Positions 59,901 through 62,701 of a stretch of DNA of 64,000 nt are shown piece by piece (the first letter of the stretch is position 1; each line of letters starts with the position of its first letter). Origin of the DNA: Siphonodentalium dalli. Taxonomy: Eukaryota > Mollusca > Scaphopoda > Gadilida > Siphonodentaliidae. A model generated the notes under the pieces. The model was not told the origin of the DNA. It searched no databases and saw only the letters and a list, made by a program, of their open reading frames with translations. The stretch spans positions 191,526,369 to 191,590,368 of the forward strand of contig CP136061.1 in assembly GCA_032622095.1 (NCBI GenBank), read 5' to 3'. The position numbers and the translations under genes were made by a program.

Positions 59901-61359
59901 TTGTGATCCTGTGGCATTCGCTTGGCACTGACCAGCAGACATCACTAACCAGGGGGTCTAGTGTCGCGTTTCAGGTCCGGGTTCCCACAGACTCCGCTTG
60001 TTTGCTTGTGGCCATGGCGCATTGTGGGCCAAAAAAGGAAGACGCGAAGCAAGAAATGGATAACTGGACAGTGAACATCCTACCAATAATTTCACGACTA
60101 CCTTTTTGATTAATAATTCATTAAATAAAGGTAGTCAATCAGGCAGACCTGTCTTTGTTGTGTTACGACCCTGCAGGATAAATAATGATGGCTTAATAAA
60201 TATACAATCAACATCGTTCTCGATGCAACTCTGTAGTGCATCAGATGCCTGTTTGTTTCAGTGAAAATTAAAGTAGGTCTTTTTTTGGTTCATTAATATA
60301 ATCAGGGACGTATATATATTCAAGATGACAGTATATTACGAGAAAATTAATAAAAGTGTCAATGACAATGTAACTCAACATGGATAGGGGATAACATCAA
60401 ACATAACAGTATGGAATGCAGAAAGTTTAAATGTTTAAGCAATACCAGCTGTCAACCTGAAGAGCCATGTGAATTTGGGATCAATTTGGTGAAAAATGTT
60501 GGCTGTAGTGTGTGCCAAATGATTTAGTGATGCAAAGAATAAAATCCAAGATGGTTAACGCAGGCGATGTTTTCAATCTAAAATCATTCAAATTTTATGA
60601 CTCTCATCTGGAGGTGATCCTAAACATGCATGTAAATTTTCAATAAATTTCTCCAATAAATGTGGGATGCAGGGTGTGCCAATGGATTCAAATTTAAAAT
60701 CCAAGATGGCTGCTGGTGGCCATGTTTTTTTAAACAAATTTTGGAAAAAATTGATGGCTCCCATTTAGAGGTCACCCCGAAGAACAATATGAATTTTTGC
60801 CGACAATCTGATAAGGGCATGTAGGCCTGTAGGGAGTGCTAAAGGAAATTGATGACGGATGCCGACCCATTGCAATAGCTCAAACTTGACTTCGTCAAGT
60901 TGAGCTAAAAATGCCTGCATTTGAATAACTTGCTATACACACTGCGAGGAAATAAGCCATTCCTGTACTTCTATCCTGTAATGATATTTCTGGCCCAAAT
61001 AAAAGATATCATATCAAAAGATTCACACCACAATACTAGACATAAAACTGGCAAGAGAGTTTGGTCTGTGAGAGTATACTGGCACATTCTAAGAAATTTA
61101 AACCCAAAATTTGAAGGGGAAATAGCATGACATTGTCAAAATGGCTGTATTTTCTTAATATACACTGAGGGGTAATAAGCCATACCTGTACTTCTTGCAG
61201 TGACATATCCGACCTACTGAGAAGCTGGAATCCACCAATACCCGGACCTGGACGGATACTGGGACCGTTCATATTCAGTCCATTTGTACTGTCATGTCGA
61301 GATCTCATGTCGGTTCCTTTATAGTACCGAGTCAGCAACCCCTGTCGAAGAGCTTCACC
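2785..61359 (-). CDS. ITPR: Inositol 1,4,5-trisphosphate receptor, 3' half (17 exons, partial)
   Basis: ER-membrane calcium release channel opened by IP3 and calcium. Seventeen exons join without a frame break: 61186-61359, 59120-59251, 54318-54498, 48494-48708, 45001-45201, 44503-44613, 38302-38397, 26448-26567, 22066-22173, 20630-20822, 18766-18888, 17164-17336, 11798-11962, 10786-10984, 7818-7874, 5742-5890, 2785-2950 (2563 nt). All borders are ag|exon|gt. Landmarks seen in the order expected for vertebrate IP3[76 protein letters not shown], six membrane helices, GGGIGD filter, [16 protein letters not shown] and CFIC. The filter and the long N-terminal coupling region fit IP3R rather than ryanodine receptor. 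The IP3-binding core lies upstream of the window and the C-terminal tail lies beyond position 1. Which vertebrate paralogue it matches best cannot be decided here; many invertebrates have only one. Confidence 0.96.
3084..4375. mobile_element. Foldback MITE cluster, GCAGAATGAGGTCCCC hairpins
   Basis: Hairpins of about 95 bp (gcagaatgaggtccccagag ... its complement) occur at 3084-3182, about 3385-3460 (decayed), 3788-3880, 3891-3983 and about 4305-4374. In addition, 3183-3360 and 4120-4300 are inverted copies of one another, making a large foldback. The inner pair is bounded by inverted arms ttgaaatagtgtgtctgtca (3765 and 4006) with a nearby direct repeat ACTGCAATC (3751-3759 and 4013-4021). 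Confidence 0.75.
4500..5480 (+). mobile_element. Tandem-core element, four 161-bp units, hairpin end
   Basis: gataaaattgctaaaaatag recurs at about 4686, 4848, 5009 and 5170 (steps of 161-162 bp). After the array come a degraded unit, a C-rich stretch (5401-5430), and a perfect hairpin at 5447-5465 followed by tctaa. A hairpin then CTAA is what a Helitron 3' end would look like. The open frame through the array is a by-product: unit length is not a multiple of three. Confidence 0.7.
5505..6290. repeat. Two decayed copies of the TTAA-type MITE family C
   Basis: Fragments near 5505-5600 and 6085-6285 carry gctgcgctgttgcagcatta, ctcttatatatgtgag and cccatagggagcctcgtata, as in the full copies at 27631, 37135, 37978 and 54039. 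They lie either side of ITPR exon p (5742-5890). Confidence 0.6.
5742..5890 (-). CDS. ITPR: ITPR exon p, pore helix and selectivity filter
   Basis: 2 + 147 nt, ending in phase 0. [19 protein letters not shown] is the pore helix and [14 protein letters not shown] the filter and exit; vertebrate IP3R has GGGVGD and ryanodine receptors GGGIGD. The preceding part is an acidic luminal loop (EGGDDNNE). The donor gtaagtca is near consensus. Confidence 0.96.
6646..7025 (+). repeat. ATC/CAT-rich degenerate microsatellite
   Basis: About 380 bp of imperfect catcatcat and attatcatc runs. It yields long open frames of Ile/Val/Thr (plus strand) or Asp/Met (minus strand) only because of composition. Confidence 0.85.
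7818..7874 (-). CDS. ITPR: ITPR exon o, small luminal-loop exon
   Basis: 57 nt (2 + 54 + 1). It encodes [19 protein letters not shown] plus a Cys completed by the next exon. The join creates an N-C-S sequon besides N-I-T; vertebrate ITPR1 has a glycosylated N-C-S in the same loop. The frame requires the unusual donor t|gtacag; better-looking GT sites nearby (gtagcg, gtaatt) would break the frame. The loop is not conserved, so this exon rests on frame, acceptor and the sequons. Confidence 0.75.
8580..10678 (+). mobile_element. Tandem-core element, about 150-bp units, GACGGATGG minisatellite, hairpin end
   Basis: A block with gttatgtccctggtcccacc ... ggtgacc ... ccttcataccaaatat recurs about every 150 bp from 8890 to 10500, with one short local duplication (9295-9360). 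It then has gacggatggacggatggacg (10575-10620) and a 14-15-bp stem, agctccaccggagac ... gtctcaggtgagct (10641-10673), followed by aaaaa. An insert-like AT stretch with (TA)11 lies at 10050-10072. Confidence 0.7.
10786..10984 (-). CDS. ITPR: ITPR exon n, S4-S5 linker and S5
   Basis: 66 codons plus one base. [20 protein letters not shown] is the S4-S5 linker; [20 protein letters not shown] is S5; [13 protein letters not shown] enters the luminal loop. It is almost identical to the vertebrate sequence up to the loop, where similarity stops, as expected. Confidence 0.96.
11396..11610. repeat. Degraded single unit of the tandem-core superfamily
   Basis: It keeps the order ctataactctgg, aaaatt, ttgaacgtgacctgtatttt, gggct, aactcatac and acggacagacagacc. 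This is the same order as the units at 36280-36880, so it is probably a lone remnant. Confidence 0.55.
11798..11962 (-). CDS. ITPR: ITPR exon m, S3-S4 region
   Basis: 55 codons, phase 0 to 0. It starts [20 protein letters not shown] and ends [19 protein letters not shown], matching vertebrate [20 protein letters not shown] and [19 protein letters not shown]. The acceptor is ttacag and the donor gtaagtat. Confidence 0.95.
12162..12342. mobile_element. Hairpin MITE B (Tc1/mariner-like), TA-flanked
   Basis: CAGTAAGGCCCTAAATAATC at the left and GGGGCATTACTG at the right are flanked by TA. The interior folds on itself around the centre gagagctttccgatgaatgg. Other copies in the window: 17361-17520 (truncated), 21610-21766, 23007-23148, 35296-35493, 45246-45457, 48213-48424, 48778-48935 and 62702-62921. 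Confidence 0.8.
12752..13021 (-). other. Possible relic of a helix-turn-helix coding frame
   Basis: The 89-codon open frame contains [19 protein letters not shown] (about 12854-12943), which has the spacing of a helix-turn-helix as in Tc1-like or resolvase DNA-binding domains. No catalytic part is recognisable next to it and no ends were found. It could be chance. Confidence 0.25.
13022..13937. other. Intronic stretch without a recognised feature
   Basis: AT-rich sequence of the exon l-m intron. Only a local direct repeat of ttcacggattg (about 13290-13320) stands out. Confidence 0.6.
13938..16540 (+). mobile_element. Family D tandem-core element, long copy
   Basis: The left end aacgagaggccgatcacgat carries the palindrome gccgatcacgatcggc. 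The interior has cataactctgttaaaatata and cgaactcgatctgtattt units (about 15085 and 16310), then gacggacgaacgacg. The right end is a hairpin, tgtgtaccatac...ggtatgggtacaca (16502-16532), followed by taaaaa. Decayed parts of the same interior recur at 25205-26290. Confidence 0.65.
17164..17336 (-). CDS. ITPR: ITPR exon l, transmembrane helices S2 and S3
   Basis: 2 + 171 nt, ending in phase 0. [20 protein letters not shown] is S2; [20 protein letters not shown], followed by WLIGALN, covers S3. It matches vertebrate [21 protein letters not shown] and LRLIFSVGLQPTLFLLGA. Confidence 0.95.
17361..17738. repeat. Truncated hairpin MITE B fused to a family D right end
   Basis: TA-flanked CAGTAATGCC and most of the MITE B hairpin (17361-17520) run directly into a family D tail: tcgataccaaaaacaatac, then gacagatggatg repeats and a gtgtaccatacatgg hairpin near 17702-17732. 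It begins 25 bp upstream of the acceptor side of ITPR exon l. Confidence 0.65.
18251..18739. mobile_element. Foldback DNA element with TAA target duplication (PIF/Harbinger-like)
   Basis: GGGGCTTGTTACATGAGCCG at the left end and its complement at the right are flanked by TAA (18248-18250, 18740-18742). Many gccgggacaac copies are arranged in both orientations. The 3-bp TAA duplication and G-rich termini resemble PIF/Harbinger MITEs. No transposase is present. It ends 24 bp from the donor of ITPR exon k. Confidence 0.75.
18766..18888 (-). CDS. ITPR: ITPR exon k, transmembrane helix S1
   Basis: 2 + 120 + 1 nt. It holds [15 protein letters not shown] and the hydrophobic S1 helix [19 protein letters not shown], matching vertebrate SFNLAVLMNLLVAFFYPF. 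The donor gtaagact lies 24 bp from the right end of a TAA-flanked foldback element (18251-18739). Confidence 0.95.
19675..20331. mobile_element. 657-bp TIR element with internal GGAGATACGAC motifs
   Basis: Inverted ends of about 30 bp (left cgtcgcatcag..ctataagg, right its complement with mismatches) are flanked by TATT (19671-19674 and 20332-20335). Inside, ggagatacgac occurs three times in direct orientation, near 19883, 20040 and 20170, and once more as ggagttacgac in the right end. No coding capacity. Superfamily unknown; a 4-bp duplication would suit Sola or Chapaev derivatives. Confidence 0.7.
20630..20822 (-). CDS. ITPR: ITPR exon j, linker to S1
   Basis: 64 codons plus one base. [19 protein letters not shown], then [11 protein letters not shown], and the ending [11 protein letters not shown] are conserved in all IP3 receptors. 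This is the intervening lateral/linker region just before the membrane domain, where coupling to gating is thought to occur. Confidence 0.95.
21241..21415. repeat. Five perfect 35-bp tandem repeats
   Basis: The unit starts ctattatctatctatataat and ends in acatagcccc. Five copies are identical to the base, which points to recent expansion or a slippage-prone locus. It lies in the ITPR intron between exons i and j. Confidence 0.95.
21610..21766. mobile_element. Hairpin MITE B, TA-flanked
   Basis: CAGTAATGTCC at the left and GGGCATTACTG at the right have TA on both sides. One arm is shortened after gaaagctctcac. Confidence 0.8.
22066..22173 (-). CDS. ITPR: ITPR exon i
   Basis: 36 codons, phase 0 to 0: [16 protein letters not shown], then [13 protein letters not shown]. 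It matches vertebrate LARHNKELQSMLKPG and ALEFYAKHTAQIEIVR. The acceptor follows a long T-tract and the donor is gtatatat. Confidence 0.94.
23007..23148. mobile_element. Hairpin MITE B, TA-flanked, left arm shortened
   Basis: TA CAGTAATGCCC at the left and GGGCATTACTG TA at the right. The left arm lacks most of the inner part, so the hairpin is asymmetric. Confidence 0.8.
23221..23290. repeat. Family D left-end fragment
   Basis: acgagaggccgatcacgatc and ttaacccatacctcggcgat, followed by unrelated sequence. Confidence 0.6.
23559..23690. repeat. Three 44-bp tandem repeats
   Basis: Units start agggatatcactgtgaa at 23559, 23603 and 23647; each contains acactagtagtgtgactga and differs by a few bases. 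Confidence 0.9.
24134..24455. repeat. Tandem duplication, unit about 165 bp
   Basis: ataattatgttatccttgtt (about 24150) and its near copy (about 24315) begin two units that both contain cagttttctcttccaa and gacctcagtggtcaacaaaa. Confidence 0.85.
25205..26290 (+). repeat. Family D interior and right end, left-truncated
   Basis: Collinear with 14370-16500: it has cagttacttgaattataaag, cataactctgttaaaatata and a gacggacagacggac minisatellite (26185-26250). The hairpin end is only partly kept (ggatggttgatccggacgtc). Confidence 0.65.
26448..26567 (-). CDS. ITPR: ITPR exon h, acidic segment
   Basis: 40 codons, phase 0 to 0. VDVAKRSF continues the vertebrate LVEVIKKAY helix. A run of Asp/Glu ([18 protein letters not shown]) replaces the similarly acidic vertebrate loop, and [11 protein letters not shown] returns to the conserved track. 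Confidence 0.93.
26630..26895. repeat. Family E MITE, decayed copy without TTAA
   Basis: It shows tttactaaatggattattcc at the left and tactcatcaatgagtattta at the right, matching 47983-48461. It also provides the empty site for the MITE B nested in that copy. Confidence 0.65.
26972..27424. mobile_element. GCAGAATGAGG foldback MITE, complete copy with 18-bp direct repeats
   Basis: Flanked by identical AGAGTTGGTCAAGTGCAA at 26954-26971 and 27425-27442. The arms start tgagtttagtgtgcctgtca. Each end carries a ~93-bp hairpin (26996-27089, 27309-27403) around a central, less symmetrical part. Confidence 0.85.
27631..27895. mobile_element. Family C MITE with TTAA ends (piggyBac-like)
   Basis: ttaaccattccatgactgga at the left and tcatgaaatggttaa at the right. 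Two inner near-palindromes (ctcttatatatgcgag-type around gggagcctcgc) give a double stem. TTAA flanks and CCNTTCATGA ends are typical of piggyBac-derived MITEs. Related copies: 32350-32597, 37135-37364, 37978-38212, 54039-54289. Confidence 0.8.
28120..28333. mobile_element. Near-perfect 214-bp hairpin MITE with TTAA ends
   Basis: TTAACCCTTTCAGTGCCAAG at the left and its exact complement at the right. The arms of about 100 bp pair almost completely around gagctcttagagctc. Different interior from family C but similar outermost bases and TTAA. Confidence 0.88.
28587..28690 (-). repeat. G16 run next to a weak tRNA-like segment
   Basis: Sixteen G at 28587-28602. Just downstream, the minus strand reads ggtgtgttatgccaagcatt ... 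aggatcgagtcccc, vaguely like A and B boxes of a tRNA-derived SINE. No complete cloverleaf could be drawn. Confidence 0.3.
28700..29688. other. Intron without a recognised feature
   Basis: AT-rich sequence of the exon g-h intron. No exon-like frame, hairpin or repeat of note seen. Confidence 0.6.
29689..30733. mobile_element. Possible TTAA-type element of about 1 kb
   Basis: ttaacccattgaaccctgat at the left is imperfectly inverted at the right end as tacgggttcaaagggctaa. The right flank is CTAA rather than TTAA. The interior has no coding frame. The ends resemble those of families C and E. Confidence 0.4.
31860..32151. mobile_element. Family G TIR element
   Basis: TTTAAAGGTACT at the left and AGTACCTTTAAA at the right; the inner ends ccgatcaga and tctgatctga are also inverted. 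The interior includes tttctttggcttcggggg. A second, longer copy lies at 63467-63912. Confidence 0.7.
32350..32597. mobile_element. Family C MITE, left end decayed
   Basis: actgaagcttcctgatatttgcg at the left, tcatgaaagagttaa at the right, with the usual ctcgcatatataagagaatg stems. Confidence 0.7.
32665..32740. repeat. Short inverted repeat
   Basis: ggcatcgtgccaatcacaaact is paired with agtttgtgattaggcacattgcc around an AT loop. It adjoins the TTAA of the next element. Confidence 0.6.
32741..33002. mobile_element. Family E MITE with TTAA ends, reverse orientation
   Basis: TTAAACCCATTCTATAG at the left and agagatggTTAA at the right. The interior matches 47983-48461 reversed: tactcatcaatgag-type, gttgttagttgaaacttat and cccctccaga. 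Confidence 0.7.
33042..33200. repeat. Family D left-end fragment
   Basis: acgagaggctgattacgatc with mutations in the palindrome, then ctcggcgatag and gttgagttatagagtatac, collinear with 35641-35800. Confidence 0.6.
33200..35290. other. Intron, mostly unrecognised sequence
   Basis: No exon-like frame seen. It contains a small hairpin (gctgtccgt ... acggacagc, about 33840-33897) and one RFX-type X-box palindrome at 34498-34513. Confidence 0.55.
34498..34513. promoter_or_regulatory. X-box-like palindrome
   Basis: GGTTGCCATGGTAACC contains the full consensus binding site of RFX factors, GTTGCCATGGTAAC. It lies deep in the exon g-h intron. A 14-base match can occur by chance, and no partner site was recognised. 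Confidence 0.4.
35296..35493. mobile_element. Hairpin MITE B, left tip missing
   Basis: The arms ataatcaactccttaaccac and its complement meet at gagagctttcc. The right end GGGCATTACTG is followed by TA; the left CAGTAATGCC is lost. Confidence 0.8.
35640..36987 (+). mobile_element. Family D tandem-core element, complete copy 1
   Basis: The left palindrome ggccgatcacgatcggc is followed by a unique part and four units at about 36290, 36440, 36595 and 36745 (150-155 bp steps) with cataactccgtaaaaaaa and attcgaactcgatctgtatt. It then has a gacggacggac run (36892-36925) and the end hairpin before taaaaa. Nearly identical to 56305-58026. Confidence 0.8.
37135..37364. mobile_element. Family C MITE with TTAA ends
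   Basis: ttaaccctttcatgatggag at the left, ccagtcatggaagggttaa at the right; inner gagtctcccatggggagcc stems. Confidence 0.8.
37386..37470. repeat. Imperfect inverted repeat
   Basis: gcgttccgtggagtatg and catactccatggaacg, with inner ggtctggcattttg and aaaatgtcagacc, form a hairpin of about 85 bp. Confidence 0.7.
37978..38212. mobile_element. Family C MITE with TTAA ends
   Basis: ttaacccttccatgactgga at the left and cagtcatgaaagggttaa at the right. It sits 90 bp downstream (in ITPR direction) of the donor of exon g. Confidence 0.8.
38302..38397 (-). CDS. ITPR: ITPR exon g, RIH-associated region
   Basis: 32 codons, phase 0 to 0: [18 protein letters not shown], then [14 protein letters not shown]. 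The [14 protein letters not shown] motif is invariant in IP3 receptors. The donor is gttagtat. The 11.7-kb intron that follows (26568-38301) is the longest in the window. Confidence 0.95.
38719..39029. mobile_element. Foldback element Y
   Basis: Inverted arms of about 59 bp start acaatattttcctaaataa and reach atcttgcccactgaac. The inner left part (about 38790-38930) is an inverted copy of the right inner part of the larger element X (43918-44060). Confidence 0.75.
39160..39245. repeat. TA/CA microsatellite
   Basis: Mixed tatacatata and cacatg runs near the left end of element X. Confidence 0.85.
39448..39471. repeat. Run of 24 C
   Basis: An uninterrupted C24 homopolymer; its length is likely unreliable in assembly. 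Confidence 0.95.
41175..41236 (-). repeat. tRNA-derived SINE-like segment
   Basis: On the minus strand, gtggttatgccatcggactg resembles the D-arm/A-box part of tRNA-Ser, and cctgggttcgaccatcc holds a B-box (GGTTCGACC) 33 bases later. No complete acceptor stem is seen, so this is more likely a SINE head or relic than a functional tRNA gene. Confidence 0.4.
41380..43135. repeat. Three dispersed copies of a ~120-150-bp module in element X
   Basis: ggttcgatgggtagccccaa ... gtgctaattacgccaat occurs at about 41380-41523, 42515-42668 and 43010-43130 in the same orientation, separated by about 1.0 and 0.35 kb of other sequence. Confidence 0.85.
41738..42040. repeat. Diverged tandem pair in element X
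   Basis: aggaatgtcgaaagcccttt ... ctcgagctgatcctgatctc (from about 41760) and aggaatgtccagagcctgta ... ctcgaccgatcccgatatcc (from about 41910) align along their length. Confidence 0.75.
43270..43632 (+). CDS. Open frame of 120 codons, unknown
   Basis: Longest plausible frame at the right side of element X. Starts [13 protein letters not shown]; mixed composition, no membrane helix, no recognised motif. It could be a decayed coding exon of the element or chance. Confidence 0.15.
   Translation: MCYVTMAVPTKAVTAPLLVKKVQIDIQDFTILSAYFTSVNSAFVFSFTPDDDCQRLNKAVKRKNELESKSPNFVIPLTTVNARGNLNYTSPVCHRFVIKKTISVCSHIQWCLECSAFNRQ
44503..44613 (-). CDS. ITPR: ITPR exon f, RIH-associated region
   Basis: 37 codons, phase 0 to 0: [19 protein letters not shown], then [18 protein letters not shown]. 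It matches the vertebrate ATHESNGIDIITALILNDI stretch. Intron e-f is only 387 bp, the shortest in the window and almost free of repeats. Confidence 0.95.
45001..45201 (-). CDS. ITPR: ITPR exon e, RIH-associated region
   Basis: 67 codons, phase 0 to 0. [20 protein letters not shown], then [19 protein letters not shown] and [14 protein letters not shown] are nearly identical to vertebrate IP3R and fall in the RIH-associated domain shared with ryanodine receptors. The acceptor is tttttcag and the donor gtcagtc. Confidence 0.96.
45246..45457. mobile_element. Hairpin MITE B, complete and TA-flanked
   Basis: TA CAGTAATGCCC ... GGGCATTACTG TA. The arms of about 105 bp pair with few mismatches around ctctcagtgagag. 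It starts 44 bp upstream of the acceptor of ITPR exon e. Confidence 0.9.
45882..46036. repeat. Long imperfect palindrome
   Basis: tacaatgttgtgtacagtat and its complement enclose further paired segments (tttttcttgta, aaaagtcatattgga), giving two arms of about 70 bp. Relics of the same gtcatattggactc motif occur at 45570-45600. Confidence 0.75.
46105..47062 (+). mobile_element. Chimeric tandem-core element: family D head, pearl-like body and tail
   Basis: It starts with the family D left end (acgagaggccaatcacgatt). After about 50 bp it continues with aatccaagaaggctgccggtgg units repeated roughly every 140-160 bp, as in 52838-53505. It ends with a hairpin (gctcaaactttacaatgtaaagttgagc) and taaaaa. 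Confidence 0.65.
47983..48461. mobile_element. Family E MITE with TTAA ends and a nested MITE B
   Basis: TTAACCCTTTGTGTACTGAATG at the left and gtaaagaaagggTTAA at the right. MITE B (48213-48424) sits inside; the uninterrupted relative at 26630-26895 reads ttagggaactactcatcaat at this place, showing insertion at a TA. Confidence 0.8.
48494..48708 (-). CDS. ITPR: ITPR exon d, [17 protein letters not shown] block
   Basis: 2 + 213 nt; it completes the split Val codon from exon c and ends in phase 0. The N-terminal half is acidic (GEEDDIFDD) and then charged ([11 protein letters not shown]). The C-terminal half carries the invariant [17 protein letters not shown]. The acidic part corresponds to the variable, alternatively spliced part of vertebrate receptors. 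A TA-flanked hairpin MITE sits 70 bp upstream of the acceptor. Confidence 0.9.
48778..48935. mobile_element. Hairpin MITE B, shortened right arm
   Basis: TA CAGTAATGCCC at the left, GGGCATTACTATA at the right. Located 70 bp upstream of the acceptor of ITPR exon d, close enough to sit in the branch-point region. Confidence 0.8.
49137..52837 (-). mobile_element. hAT DNA transposon with intact 8-bp TSD
   Basis: The element is flanked by perfect CATTACAG duplications at 49129-49136 and 52838-52845. Its ends are short inverted repeats: left gaagcctgcaaat, right (reverse complement) caagcctgcaaat. Both subterminal regions carry repeated CTGACAT/TGTCAGGCA-like motifs (about 49165-49235 and 52745-52800), typical of transposase-binding sites. 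It interrupts an older dispersed repeat whose halves continue on each side, and it lies in the intron between ITPR exons c and d, in the same orientation as ITPR. Confidence 0.93.
49701..52361 (-). pseudogene. hAT transposase, ZNF862/KIAA1586-like, frameshifted
   Basis: The main open part (49701-51725) carries the RNase H-like core: LTDGSTDKS (first Asp), [10 protein letters not shown] (second Asp), [10 protein letters not shown] (CxxH), CGTRWISF (RW motif), and the C-terminal dimerisation block [14 protein letters not shown] with the third acidic residue, Glu. Upstream, 51692-52060 encodes a zinc-finger part (KCKVC followed by a His) and 52149-52361 a typical start, [15 protein letters not shown]. 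The pieces sit in different frames: one shift near 51700-51730, another near 52165-52185, plus an in-frame TAA near 52100. The gene is therefore probably inactive. The long intact core points to a fairly young insertion. Sequencing error is the alternative for single-base shifts. Confidence 0.9.
52838..53510 (+). mobile_element. Pearl-like tandem-core element, 3' part beyond the hAT insertion
   Basis: It continues the repeat cut by the hAT element: its head is at 49068-49136 (gtttcaatgacactgtag). Units at about 53105, 53265 and 53425 carry aatccaagatggctgctgga-like starts. The tail gtcaagttgagctaaaaa ends at about 53506. Confidence 0.7.
54039..54289. mobile_element. Family C MITE with TTAA ends, abutting a splice donor
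   Basis: TTAACTTGAGCTTCCTGAAA at the left and tcatgaaaggGTTAA at the right. The right TTAA begins 8 bases after the alternative donor gtgagaag and 28 bases after the chosen donor of ITPR exon c. Confidence 0.85.
54318..54498 (-). CDS. ITPR: ITPR exon c, end of conserved block before the variable segment
   Basis: 60 codons plus one base. [20 protein letters not shown] matches vertebrate RLTEDKKSEKFFKVFYDRM. I chose the donor gtaagaat at 54317 because its phase 1 fits exon d. Reading through it gives GKNDEV, which resembles the vertebrate KKDDEV at this place. A second good donor (gtgagaag) follows at 54297 in phase 0 and would need an unseen intermediate exon. A TTAA-flanked MITE starts directly after that second donor. 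Confidence 0.85.
55088..55459 (-). pseudogene. Possible N-terminal relic of a transposase frame
   Basis: 123-codon frame with [18 protein letters not shown] near its start, similar in style to the [14 protein letters not shown] start of the hAT transposase at 52361. The rest is unrecognised and no ends were found, so the assignment is weak. Confidence 0.25.
56305..58026 (+). mobile_element. Family D tandem-core element, copy 2 with 0.5-kb insertion
   Basis: Bases 56305-57425 match 35640-36900 almost base for base (one tandem unit fewer). About 57426-57925 is an extra segment rich in gtggcta and tagccaca, after which the gacggacggac run and the end hairpin resume. Confidence 0.8.
58096..58948. 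mobile_element. Segment bordered by clustered TTTGGCTAA motifs
   Basis: Three motif copies at 58098-58155 and about five at 58830-58930 (catttggctaataaaa type) flank some 670 bp of unrelated sequence. No target duplication identified. Confidence 0.45.
59120..59251 (-). CDS. ITPR: ITPR exon b, coupling domain
   Basis: 44 codons, phase 0 to 0. [15 protein letters not shown] and [12 protein letters not shown] are near-identical to the vertebrate coupling region, an armadillo-like helical segment that connects the IP3-binding core to the channel. The acceptor is attacag and the donor gtaggtag. Confidence 0.95.
59410..60130 (+). other. GC-richer intronic block with two short open frames
   Basis: A hairpin-like agcgaccgcg...gggtcgct (59424-59456) lies just before an ATG at 59462. 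That frame (64 codons) is basic at its start ([17 protein letters not shown]) and then [15 protein letters not shown] second frame, 59828-60109 (93 codons), has a hydrophobic N-terminus. Neither is recognised. Composition differs from the flanks, so this may be a foreign insertion or relic. Confidence 0.3.
60340..60915 (+). mobile_element. Pearl-like tandem-core element, short copy
   Basis: The head aagtgtcaatgacaatgtaac is followed by two units (aatccaagatgg at about 60544 and 60700). The end hairpin gctcaaacttgacttcgtcaagttgagc (60879-60906) is followed by taaaaa. Confidence 0.75.
61186..61359 (-). CDS. ITPR: ITPR exon a (first in window)
   Basis: 58 codons, phase 0 at both ends. It opens with [15 protein letters not shown], which matches the GEALRQ..NRYY stretch of vertebrate IP3R, and closes with MSLQEVQ just before the conserved HLD. 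The middle is Gly/Pro/Ser-rich and poorly conserved, as it is in vertebrates. The acceptor reads ttttccag and the donor gtatgg. The preceding exon was not found between 61360 and 64000 and presumably lies outside the window. Confidence 0.9.
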
Positions 61360-62098
61360 CTGGAAAACAAGATGAATGATGGCATAAATTTAGCAAATGT
61401 AACCGAATCATGATCTTATGGGCAATAGCTAACTGGAGAAATGATGATGAAAATTTATAACAAATGATATAAAATGTATCATCTGTTGAGAAAAGGGGGA
61501 TGCTTTCTGGAAAGAAAAACCCATTTTTGCCATATGTTGAATGTGTAAAAAGTTGAGCAGATATCAATATAATATTTTAACAATTTTAACATAAAAGAAT
61601 GCAATAGAAGCTTAAAGTTTCTCCTGTTGAGAAATATGGAAATGCTTGCTTAAACCTTTTCTGGAAACTACGGAATGTATACCATGTTAACTGTGTAAAA
61701 AGAGTGTGAGGTAATAATTTTATACATGTATCTCAAATGCACTTTTAATATCACAGAAAGGCACTTTTAATGTCAGAAATTGAACAAATTTATCAACAGT
61801 AGTGGATTTGAAATAAAGTATTAATCGACCCTGTTCATTTATAAGGAAGTCAGCCATTGATTGGGGGGGGGGGCATATTTTATTATATGAATTATATTCA
61901 CAAGAGTGAATAAAAGGAATAAAAGTGATAATATTTTATGTGTTGAACATAGATACTAGTACCAGTTTGGCTCCCAGACTATAATTTTGTTGACATAACA
62001 AAATGGAATTATAACTACAGGTATTCCAGGTTACCACCTGAGCTATCTCATATTTCACGAATGTTTTCTACAGGCCTCAAAATATGGTGCTGGACATT

Positions 62099-62190
62099 TC
62101 CAGAATGAGTTCCCCAGAGTGAAAATAATGATGCTACCACGCACAGTGGGCTTGCATCACTAAATTCACAATCTGGGGACCTCATTCTGC
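62099..62190. mobile_element. GCAGAATGAGG-type foldback hairpin
   Basis: ccagaatgagttccccagag and its complement around agtgggcttgcatcact; followed by ttgcgcctcatcttctctgg as in the copy at 27088. Confidence 0.7.
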
Positions 62191-62701
62191 TTGCGCCTCA
62201 TCTTCTCTGGAAGGTATCTTATTATAAAATTAACAATTTTTTTTATTATCTTTAGAAACTTATTTAAAATGTTTTTTTTTTTTAGTTTAGTTTCTCTATA
62301 TTCCAAAATTGGCAGACGACACAATGCATTTATAAGCAAGGTTTCTGTTATACCGGTATGGGATCCCCTCAATGGCCCTGTTCCCCTAGCCAAGTTTTCC
62401 CCTGTTGAACCGCTAGTTGATTAAAAATTTTAGGTCCCATTCCCCCAGCCCAGATTTCCCCTGCTACCATACCCCAGGACACATATCATGTGTATAAAAG
62501 TATAGAGATGTATAAAACTTCTCTCCATCTTGTTGGGATATCAAGAAGGAATTTTAGAGGACAACTTTATTTGATATCTTTTCAAGAATACAGGTGCCGA
62601 ACGCATTATTACAGAAATTGCATACCCAAACCGACGTGGTGGCAACATCACTAGAATACATCTCTTTGGAGTTGAGCTAGTTACATTGCAGTTACAGTAG
62701 T

